From Arenibacter sp. F26102 (GTDB lineage: Bacteria > Bacteroidota > Bacteroidia > Flavobacteriales > Flavobacteriaceae): a stretch of DNA of 64,000 bases. The notes under the pieces were generated by a model. That model saw only the letters and a program-made list of their open reading frames with translations. It did not search any database and had not been told where the DNA came from. The stretch lies in the NCBI RefSeq assembly GCF_023015865.1, contig NZ_JALKBC010000008.1:124001-188000 (forward strand), given 5' to 3'. Both the position numbers and the translations under genes were made by a program. Shown here in pieces: positions 15,299 through 22,812 of this stretch. The number at the start of each line of letters is the position of its first letter. Within the stretch, counting starts at the first letter, position 1.

Positions 15299-18029
15299 AC
15301 TCGTTTATATTTACAGGGAGTTTTATGCTAAACGTGCTTCCTTCTCCCATTTTACTTTTAAAACTAATGCTGCCACCCAATAGTTCCGTATACTGTTTTA
15401 CAATATGAAGCCCAAGCCCTGTTCCTTGTATGTTGGTGGCATTTTCAGCCCTAAAGAAACGGTTAAATAGATTTTTGTGCTCCTCCTTGGGTATGCCCAT
15501 GCCTTTATCCTTAATATCAATGAATAAGCTTTTGTCCTTTATTGAAATTTTAATGTTGATCATTTGTTGCTGTTCAGAATACTTTATTGCATTAGTGAGC
15601 AGGTTGATTAAGATATGGCTCAATAATTTAGGATCCAGAAAAACGGTTATTGCAGGCTTGGAATGCTCTAAAAAGATGTTCTGACCCTCTTTTTTGTTTG
15701 GTTCCATCTCATCAATCAATATTTTTACAAATTGTATTAAATCAAAAATCTGTGGTTTTACCTGTACCATACCCTCCTCCAGCTTACTAAGGGATAGAAA
15801 ATCGTTTAGAATAACAACAAGGTCCCTTACATTTGTCGTTATCCTGGTTACATGTTTCATCCTCCTATCCTCCTTTCCCGGTTCATTCTGTTTTCCAATT
15901 AGGATGGCAGATGAAAGTATGGCGCTCAGCGGAGTTCGAAACTCATGGGAGGCAATTGAGATAAAACGTGATTTCAACTCATTTAGCTCCTTTTCCACTA
16001 ACAGCGTCTTTTCCAATTTATACTGAACTTCTTTTTGTTCGGTAACATTGTTATAGACAAACAAGGCCCACTTAATTTCTTTTTCATCGGAATAGAGGGG
16101 TGTGGAATTAACTGCATAGTATTGATCTTTAAATTCTATTTCGAAGGAAATATTTGCCCCCTCCAATGTCTTTTCTATATCCGACTTTATCTTTTTTAGC
16201 TGCTGTTTTGAAAAAATAGGGATGTCATATATTGGAATCCCTTCAAAATGGGACTTCATAATATCAATACGGTCCATTTCCTCTCCTTCCACATATACTA
16301 GTTCATAATCTGTATTAAAGATCATTATTACTCCATTGGGGAAATTATGAGCTATAGCCGTAAACAATGCCTGACTAAGTTTGGCCTTTCTTTCCGCCCT
16401 ATTAGTTTCCACTACCTGATCTTCCAGGTTCAAACTAGTAGTTACCAGCTGCTGAACGGCTGATTGTACTTCCTTGGTCTGTTCTTCCACTTTATGTTCT
16501 AATTGTAGGGCATATTCCTCCAATTTCCTCTTGTTCTGCTGTATTTCGGTCACGTCGTTCAGGACCCCAATAATATGTGTCAGTTTTCGATCTTCATCAT
16601 ATAGCGGGGTAATGGACAGGTCATTCCAAAAAAGGGTGCCATCTTTACGATAATTTCGCAGCACCACCCTACAGGGCCTTCCCTGTTGAATGGCTTTTGC
16701 CAAGTCCCTAATTTCAGGTTGATCGCGATCATTATTCTGTAAAAACCTACAGTTTTTCCCTATAACCTCACTCCCTTCGTAACCAGTTATATGGGTAAAG
16801 GACTGATTACAATAAATAATAGGTAGTTCTGGGTCTTGGGCATCCACAATAACGATTCCGTTGCCTGCAGCTTCCAAGGCCCTATTTCTAATATTCAAGG
16901 TATTCTGTATCAACTTGGTATCGGTTATATCCAATCCAGAACTTACGACCCCAACAATTTCATTATTACCATTCCTCAAGGCAGCATTGTTCCATTGAAT
17001 TAAGCGCTCTTGCCCACCTTTGGCAACAACATGGTTTTCGTAAAAATTGGGCAGATTTAATTTATCCTCAAAAATAGACTCAAACAGTTCGATCAATTGC
17101 TTTTTGTTCCTTTTAGGTATAAATTCCGTAAACCAGTCTTTGTGCAAAATAGCATCTTGTTCAATTCCCAATATTTCACAGGTCCTTTTATTAACAAGTT
17201 CAACGGTATGGTCCTTATTGATGACCAGAAACATAGAAGGAGAAGTATCCATATATTGGCGAAGCAATTTTTTTTCCTTTACCAGGGCATTTTCCACTGT
17301 CTTTAAGTCCGTTACATCATGCATAAATCCTTCCCTTCTAAAAGGAACATTTTGGTCATCAGTTACAAAGGAACCCTGCTCCCATATCCATTTTATTGCC
17401 TTTAGGGAGGTAATTATCCTATAGGAAAGCTGATATGCTCTTTTTTCCTTAACTGCCCTGCCAAGCTCCTCCAGAACTTTTGGCAGATCTTCATTGTGAA
17501 TTAAATTTTCCCAACTAAGTGCAGGGTCTTCATAAAATTGTTGGGGTGAATAACCACTTATAGCCTTACATGTCTCGCTGATAAACTCCATATAATAGGG
17601 GCTGTGAGCCTTACAACTATACACTATTCCCGCTACATTGGACACCAAATTCCGAAACCTTCTATCACTTTCAAAAACAGGGGTGTCCGCTGGTTTACAA
17701 TAGAGTGCAAATAAATTTTGACCTTTTAAGACTGTTGGGGCACACCTAATATCCAATGGAAAGCTAATTCCATTTTTTTTGAGGCCAAAAAACTGAATTG
17801 GTTCTGCTCTATTTTTCTTTGATTGGGCAGCCTCTGCATTTTTCTTCCAATCGGGAACGATCATATGAATATTCATGTTCGCCAATTCCCCAGCACTATA
17901 ATCGAAAAGATTTTCAGCGGTTTGGTTTGCTATTAAAATAAAACCGAGCTCATTAACCACGAACAATCCTGCTAACGAAGCATCAAAAATGACTTGAAAA
18001 AGATCGGTATTTGTTATTTTTTCGTTCAT
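15276..18029 (-). CDS. Multi-PAS hybrid-sensor histidine kinase with a LOV domain
   Basis: A 917-residue soluble kinase without a transmembrane segment. It has a series of PAS domains at about 8-112, 120-242, 250-370 and 378-495, a coiled coil (497-550), a further PAS-like domain (553-664), then HisKA with His695 (SHEFRTP), an N box at Asn813 and G boxes at Asp841 (DKGMGIP) and 869-874. The 378-495 domain is a LOV photosensor by sequence: GKNCRFLQ with the adduct-forming Cys427, Asn459 in NYRKDG, and FWNDLS at 467-472. The glutamine that normally ends the flavin-facing GVQ strand is Leu490. It is the first gene of the operon with response regulator 1, and an operator with a perfect -7 element lies upstream, which suggests autoregulation. 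Confidence 0.9.
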   Translation of the reverse strand: MNEKITNTDLFQVIFDASLAGLFVVNELGFILIANQTAENLFDYSAGELANMNIHMIVPDWKKNAEAAQSKKNRAEPIQFFGLKKNGISFPLDIRCAPTVLKGQNLFALYCKPADTPVFESDRRFRNLVSNVAGIVYSCKAHSPYYMEFISETCKAISGYSPQQFYEDPALSWENLIHNEDLPKVLEELGRAVKEKRAYQLSYRIITSLKAIKWIWEQGSFVTDDQNVPFRREGFMHDVTDLKTVENALVKEKKLLRQYMDTSPSMFLVINKDHTVELVNKRTCEILGIEQDAILHKDWFTEFIPKRNKKQLIELFESIFEDKLNLPNFYENHVVAKGGQERLIQWNNAALRNGNNEIVGVVSSGLDITDTKLIQNTLNIRNRALEAAGNGIVIVDAQDPELPIIYCNQSFTHITGYEGSEVIGKNCRFLQNNDRDQPEIRDLAKAIQQGRPCRVVLRNYRKDGTLFWNDLSITPLYDEDRKLTHIIGVLNDVTEIQQNKRKLEEYALQLEHKVEEQTKEVQSAVQQLVTTSLNLEDQVVETNRAERKAKLSQALFTAIAHNFPNGVIMIFNTDYELVYVEGEEMDRIDIMKSHFEGIPIYDIPIFSKQQLKKIKSDIEKTLEGANISFEIEFKDQYYAVNSTPLYSDEKEIKWALFVYNNVTEQKEVQYKLEKTLLVEKELNELKSRFISIASHEFRTPLSAILSSAILIGKQNEPGKEDRRMKHVTRITTNVRDLVVILNDFLSLSKLEEGMVQVKPQIFDLIQFVKILIDEMEPNKKEGQNIFLEHSKPAITVFLDPKLLSHILINLLTNAIKYSEQQQMINIKISIKDKSLFIDIKDKGMGIPKEEHKNLFNRFFRAENATNIQGTGLGLHIVKQYTELLGGSISFKSKMGEGSTFSIKLPVNINEYEKNSVN

Positions 18030-18303
18030 TGTCGATTTGTGGAATTTTACTAAAAAATGTCTTCACCAAACAGAAAAGGAAAGACCAGTTGAGCGTTATT
18101 GGTTCTAGTAAACCAACACTATTGTAAACTTTTTTAGTCTGTTCCTACCAAGTTCCACAAATGTATTGGTATCCTAAGCTGTAAGAAATGACATCCGTCA
18201 TAATACAACATATGAATTCAATAGATTCTTTAAACCTGATAATGGTCATGTGCGTATTTGTTTATATGGAATAATTTTGAATAAAATTTAAAATTAAAGA
18301 CTT
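18030..18303. other. Divergent promoter region between kinase and patatin
   Basis: 274 bases containing the operator at 18188-18201 and the leftward -7 element at 18158-18165. The kinase leader would be about 120 nt. I see nothing else. Confidence 0.5.
18188..18201. promoter_or_regulatory. Operator upstream of the LOV kinase/regulator operon
   Basis: ATGACATCCGTCAT, centre 18194.5. Leftward: perfect -7 element TACATTTG on the minus strand (18165-18158), 36.5-bp spacing. Rightward, toward patatin, no good octamer occurs at that spacing. Confidence 0.82.
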
Positions 18304-19113
18304 ATGACAACGGGCTTGGTCCTATCTGGAGGCGGTATTCGCGGTGTTGCCCATATTGGGGCCATAAAGGCTATGGAGGAATATGGTATTTTCCCGTCCC
18401 ATATTGCTGGGACAAGTGCAGGGGCCATAGTAGGAGCCTTGTATGCCGCTGGCTGCACCTGGGAGGAAATGTTGGATTTCTTTAAGACAACACAGATTTT
18501 CAGTATAAACAATTATGCCAAGGGTAAACCAGGATTTTTGGATACAGAAAAATTCTACGATCAATTTAAAGCCTACTTGCCATATGACACCTTTGAATCA
18601 TTGGAAAAACCACTTTATATTACCGCTACCAACCTTCTTGATGGTACTTTAAAGGTATTTAGTCGCGGTGAGCTTATAAGACCAGTATTGGCATCCGCAG
18701 CGGTTCCCGGTCTTTTTGCCCCAGTACAGATTAAAAATGGCTATTATGTAGATGGTGGTACATTAAACAATTTTCCTGTGGACCTTATAAGACCTTACTG
18801 TGATAGCCTTGTAGGAGTTTATGTAAATCCGTTCAACAAGGTAAGCATCCAAGAACTTAATCGTGTGGACAAGGTCTTGGAAAGAGCTTATCATGTGATG
18901 GTGGCCAATGAAACGACCCGTAAATTTAACGATTGTGATTTACTGATACGCCCAATGAATATGGATCGATATAGTATGTTTACCCTAAAAAATTTGGACA
19001 TCATTTTTGAATTGGGCTATACCGCAACCCTAAAAGTACTGAGCAAAAGTCCCTTGGCCTCAGAATTGTTATCTGCTGCAGAATTGGAAGCTATGAATGG
19101 TTTTTCAATGTAA
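18304..19113 (+). CDS. Patatin-like phospholipase
   Basis: A 269-residue cytosolic serine lipid hydrolase of the RssA/NTE type. The oxyanion loop is GGGIRGVAHIG (residues 10-20), the nucleophile elbow is GTSAG (about 39-43), and the catalytic Asp lies in DGGTLNNFPVD (about 157). There is no signal peptide. The start at 18304 puts the oxyanion loop ten residues in, as usual. It probably releases fatty acids from phospholipid during membrane remodelling. It may respond weakly to the operator at 18188, but its own -7 element is unclear. Confidence 0.92.
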   Translation: MTTGLVLSGGGIRGVAHIGAIKAMEEYGIFPSHIAGTSAGAIVGALYAAGCTWEEMLDFFKTTQIFSINNYAKGKPGFLDTEKFYDQFKAYLPYDTFESLEKPLYITATNLLDGTLKVFSRGELIRPVLASAAVPGLFAPVQIKNGYYVDGGTLNNFPVDLIRPYCDSLVGVYVNPFNKVSIQELNRVDKVLERAYHVMVANETTRKFNDCDLLIRPMNMDRYSMFTLKNLDIIFELGYTATLKVLSKSPLASELLSAAELEAMNGFSM

Positions 19114-19365
19114 ACTTTGAACCTATAGTATTGGAACGCAAAGCTTACCTTTTATTTTTTATGTCCTATTATGTAAAACAGAAAAGATTACTATTAATTA
19201 TATACGCAGACTGAAAAGCCCCCCTATAATCCGCCTTATAAGCTTATGGAAATAATGACATACCCTTATATCCTTTCTGAATTTTCAATTCCCCCTGCCG
19301 GGACATGGCGAACCCTTTTCCCGATCCAACTATAAACCAAAAATTTTCGGAATTCCAATATTGGG
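19114..19365. other. Convergent gap, patatin and P-type ATPase
   Basis: 252 bases between the ends of two convergent genes. No coding potential and no clear terminator stem seen. Confidence 0.4.
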
Positions 19366-22020
19366 TCAAGAACGAAAATATAAAATCCTTGCCCGCTTAA
19401 AGAATTGTGCCAGTAACAGCGCCCCAAAAGCAAATAGAATGGAATATCCCAGTTGTTCCAATGAAAGCATGCGTAACGAAAATGCCGCTGCCAAATGAGT
19501 GCTAAGGTTGGCACCCAAAGTTAAGGCCAAAGACAATGCAATTGCCCCCCAAACCCATAAATTTGTTGTTATCTCATTTACAAAAAAGGATTCCTTTTGC
19601 TTGGGTATATTAAATACGTTTAGCAATTGGGCAAATACCAAGGTATAGAAAGCCATATTATTAATGGTTTCAGGGGACAATTTTAGAATCCTGTCGGCAT
19701 AGGCTACAATACCCACAACAGCTATGCTTATGCTTAGTCCGTACACTACTACAAAATTCCAATCATTACGGTCCAATATAGGGCCCTTTGGTCTTTTGGG
19801 AGGCTGTTCCATAATATCCTTCTCTCCCTTTCCAAATCCCAAGGCCAAAGCAGGAAAAATATCGGTTATCAAATTCAGGAACAAAATCTGTAGGGGCAAT
19901 AAGGGAGCCGGCAAATTTAACAAGGCGGCAAAACCTACCGTAAGTATTTCTGCTAAATTACAGCTCAACAAGTAAACTACAAATTGGCGAATATTCTGAA
20001 ATATTACCCTGCCCTGCCTGATTCCCAATTCCATGGCCGTAAACTTATCATTTTTTAAAATAACGTCGGCCACTTCACGGGCAGCCTCCGCGCCCCTAAT
20101 GCCCATGGCCACGCCGATGTCCGCTTTTTTTAATGCAGGGACATCGTTGATGCCGTCGCCGATCATTCCAACTATATGGCCATGTCTCTGATAATAGCCT
20201 ATTAAATTCAACTTCTGCTCCGGACCAACCCTGGCAAAGACCGAGGCTTTTAACAAGGACAAATCATTTCCATCCGCCCCATCCAAACTTTTATTGAGGT
20301 CCTTGCCATGCCATATTTTATCAGGAATATCATTAACCTCCAAAATCCCAACATCCTGAGCTATTTTCTTTGAGGTACCGGGATGATCACCGGTAACCAT
20401 AATCACCTTTATACCCGCCTTCTTGTAAATATCGATCACTGCTTTCACATCCTTCCTGGCAGGATCAAGAAATCCTATAGTTCCCAGAAAAGTAAGTCCG
20501 TTTAAAATATTGTCTTTTGATGGTGCTTTTTCTTCTTCCTTATATGCAAAAGCTAGGGTGCGTAAACCCTGGGCAGCAAGAGTATCTACCTTTTGTTTCC
20601 ACAATAGTTTATGCTCATCAAGTCCTATTCCTTCCCCATACAAATCAAAATTACATAGGTCTACCAAACTTTCAAATGCCCCCTTTGCATATACCGTATA
20701 GCCTCCTTGCTTTTTATGGGCCGTTGCCATTAACTTTATTTCAGAATCAAATGGCAACTCCAGATTTTCCGGATTATCTTGTTTTAAAGCTTTTGGATCA
20801 TAGCCCAAATGTATAGCAAAGTGTATCAATGCCAATTCAATGGAATCGGCCTGTTCATTAATGGCTGTGGGATCCACATTGTTGCAAAGTATCCCAGCCA
20901 TCATCATTTTATCAAAAACAGGCTTATTCTTTAAGGAGGTATAATGGGATTTTTCCTTTTGATAGGGATTATCCAAATATGTTTCACCAAATATCACTGC
21001 AGATACCATCATCCGATCTTCGGTCAGGGTACCCGTTTTATCCGTAAAAATGATATCTGTTGCACCCAATGTTTGTACGGCTTCCATTTTTTTTATGATG
21101 ACCTGTTTTTTGGTCAACCTTATCATGCCCCTTGCCAAGGCAATGGTAGCTACTATTGGAAGACCCTCGGGAATAGCGGCAACTGCCAAAGCCACTCCCG
21201 TTTCGATCATAAAAAAAAGATCGTTGCCCCTGAAATAGCCTATGACTATAATTAATCCCGCAATACCGAGCGTTAACCCAATAAGCCAATTGCTTAATTG
21301 GTTTAATTTCTTCTCCAAAGGGGTGCGCTCCTTTTCGGCATCCACACCCATTTGCTGAATGGTCCCCAATTGGGTATGCTTTCCGGATGCTGTAACTATG
21401 GCCTTCCCAAATCCAGAACTAATCACCGTACCCCTAAAGACCATATTGATCTGATCGGTAATCGGTGTATTCATTGGTAGTGGTTCCGTTACCTTTGCTA
21501 CCGCTAGACTCTCCCCCGTTAATACGGATTCTTTCACCAGAAGGTTATCAACATGGGTCAGGCGTGCATCGGCCGGCACAACATCTCCAGGGCTTAAAAC
21601 AATAAGGTCACCAGGTACAATATCGGCCGCCTTGATATGTGTTCTTTGTCCAGATCTTATTACATGGGTACTTGCCTGCCCCATTTTTACCAGGGCCTCC
21701 AAAGATTTAACGGCCTGCAGTTCCATAAAATATCCAATGGCAACGGAAATAAGTATTACGAATAAAATAGCGGCACTCTCCAGTTTATCGCTGAAAATAA
21801 AGGCAAGAATTGCTGCTACAAAAAGAATGTAGATTATGGGATCCATGAGCTGTTGCAAGAAAATGGTCCATCTTTTCTTTGTGCCTTGCTCTGGAATTTG
21901 ATTAGGGCCATATTTCTGCAAACGTTCTGGAATACACTCCTTATCCAAACCCCGTTCCAAATCACTGCCCAAATGGGCACTAATATCCTGCACAGGAGTA
22001 AAAAATGCATTTTGCAGCAT
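19366..22020 (-). CDS. P-type cation ATPase, Ca2+-transporting (type II) like
   Basis: The product has 884 residues from the ATG at 22020; the frame continues upstream to 22080, but that extension would run through a hairpin. Layout: N-terminal cation-ATPase domain (AHLGSDLERGL..RLQKYGPN), actuator with LTGES, M4 with PEGLP, phosphorylation site DKTGTLTE, hinge MIGDGINDVPALKKADIGVAMG, and M6 with NLITDIFPALALG followed by a C-terminal membrane domain. PEGLP together with N-x2-T-D in M6 is the pattern of calcium or broad cation pumps. It lies downstream of hsp20 in the same direction, separated by a hairpin that may reduce read-through. In mycobacteria a related pump (CtpF) is in the DosR regulon. 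Confidence 0.92.
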   Translation of the reverse strand: MLQNAFFTPVQDISAHLGSDLERGLDKECIPERLQKYGPNQIPEQGTKKRWTIFLQQLMDPIIYILFVAAILAFIFSDKLESAAILFVILISVAIGYFMELQAVKSLEALVKMGQASTHVIRSGQRTHIKAADIVPGDLIVLSPGDVVPADARLTHVDNLLVKESVLTGESLAVAKVTEPLPMNTPITDQINMVFRGTVISSGFGKAIVTASGKHTQLGTIQQMGVDAEKERTPLEKKLNQLSNWLIGLTLGIAGLIIVIGYFRGNDLFFMIETGVALAVAAIPEGLPIVATIALARGMIRLTKKQVIIKKMEAVQTLGATDIIFTDKTGTLTEDRMMVSAVIFGETYLDNPYQKEKSHYTSLKNKPVFDKMMMAGILCNNVDPTAINEQADSIELALIHFAIHLGYDPKALKQDNPENLELPFDSEIKLMATAHKKQGGYTVYAKGAFESLVDLCNFDLYGEGIGLDEHKLLWKQKVDTLAAQGLRTLAFAYKEEEKAPSKDNILNGLTFLGTIGFLDPARKDVKAVIDIYKKAGIKVIMVTGDHPGTSKKIAQDVGILEVNDIPDKIWHGKDLNKSLDGADGNDLSLLKASVFARVGPEQKLNLIGYYQRHGHIVGMIGDGINDVPALKKADIGVAMGIRGAEAAREVADVILKNDKFTAMELGIRQGRVIFQNIRQFVVYLLSCNLAEILTVGFAALLNLPAPLLPLQILFLNLITDIFPALALGFGKGEKDIMEQPPKRPKGPILDRNDWNFVVVYGLSISIAVVGIVAYADRILKLSPETINNMAFYTLVFAQLLNVFNIPKQKESFFVNEITTNLWVWGAIALSLALTLGANLSTHLAAAFSLRMLSLEQLGYSILFAFGALLLAQFFKRARILYFRS

Positions 22021-22047
22021 AAGGATAATAATTAAATAACAAAAAAT

Positions 22048-22105
22048 ATGCCTTCCCGTCGCAACCACCCACATGGACATATTTTGGGTTTTAACGGGAA
22101 GGCAT
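22048..22105 (-). terminator. Hairpin between hsp20 and the P-type ATPase
   Basis: ATGCCTTCCCGT (22048-22059) and ACGGGAAGGCAT (22094-22105) form a perfect 12-bp stem around a 34-base loop. Read leftward, as hsp20 is transcribed, the stem is followed by TTTTTTG. It could terminate or attenuate the hsp20 transcript before the ATPase. The long loop is unusual for a simple terminator. Confidence 0.6.
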
Positions 22106-22129
22106 TGCTAACAAATAACCAACAAATTG

Positions 22130-22594
22130 CTATCCTATAAGTATTTTCTTGGGAGGTGTTTTTTTAGCCTCTTCTTTTTTGGTTAAATTAAAGCTCAAAA
22201 TACCATCCTTGTATGCCGCCTTAATGGCTTCCTGCTTAACAGTATCCGGCAACTGTAGGGAACGTTCAAAGGAATTATAACTAAATTCCCTACGGGTATA
22301 GTTCTCGTCCTTATCTTCTTTGGACTCGGACTTCTCTGCAGCAATATTTAAACATCCATCATCAATGGTAACCTCAAAATCCTTCTTTTGAAATCCGGGA
22401 GCGGCAAGCTCTATCTCAAAATGGTCATCGGTTTCTTTAATGTTCAATGCTGGCTCTATTCTCTTACCATTCCAGAAACGATCTGGCAACATATCTCTGA
22501 CCCATCTGCGATTATCAAAAAAATCGTCCATGTCAAAAAAATCCTGGGTCATTAAATTGCCAAATGGCCTTCTCTTAAATTTTACTAGTGTCAT
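22130..22594 (-). CDS. Small heat-shock protein, Hsp20/alpha-crystallin family
   Basis: A 154-residue ATP-independent chaperone that holds unfolding proteins. The N-terminal arm is rich in Phe/Asp (DFFDMDDFFDN). The alpha-crystallin domain spans about 45-140 (ALNIKETDDHFEIELAAPGFQKKDFEVTIDDGCLNIAAE), with the closing SLQLPDTVKQEAIKAAYKDGILSFNL segment, and the C-terminal I-x-I tail is KKILIG. It is controlled leftward from the two-sided operator at 22661 with -7 element TACTTTAG. HspX of the mycobacterial dormancy regulon belongs to the same family. Confidence 0.95.
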   Translation of the reverse strand: MTLVKFKRRPFGNLMTQDFFDMDDFFDNRRWVRDMLPDRFWNGKRIEPALNIKETDDHFEIELAAPGFQKKDFEVTIDDGCLNIAAEKSESKEDKDENYTRREFSYNSFERSLQLPDTVKQEAIKAAYKDGILSFNLTKKEEAKKTPPKKILIG

Positions 22595-22660
22595 AATATT
22601 TTATTTTTAAGGGTTATATTTATTATGCTTCTAAAGTACATCCAACTAGCCTAGTACAAA

Positions 22661-22674
22661 ATGATTTAGGTCAG
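22661..22674. promoter_or_regulatory. Bidirectional operator, hsp20 and P-type ATPase 2
   Basis: ATGATTTAGGTCAG, centre 22667.5. Leftward: TACTTTAG on the minus strand (22638-22631). Rightward: TAATTTTA at 22697-22704. Both have exact 36.5-bp spacing and one mismatch each to TAnnTTTG. Confidence 0.85.
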
Positions 22675-22812
22675 TCCCATTAAATTTCTTTACATTTAAT
22701 TTTACTATATCCAATAATCGCATTAAAATAATTTTTTCCCTGTCTATTTTCGGGATAGCAAGTGCGGTTCAATTTTAAGACAGGGCTCGGTACATTTTTT
22801 ATTCAAGATCCT

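Noticed and set aside
19266-21289. Many overlapping open frames on both strands inside the P-type ATPase gene
   Set aside because: They are shadows of the real gene, rich in Cys/Trp/Arg, with no domains.
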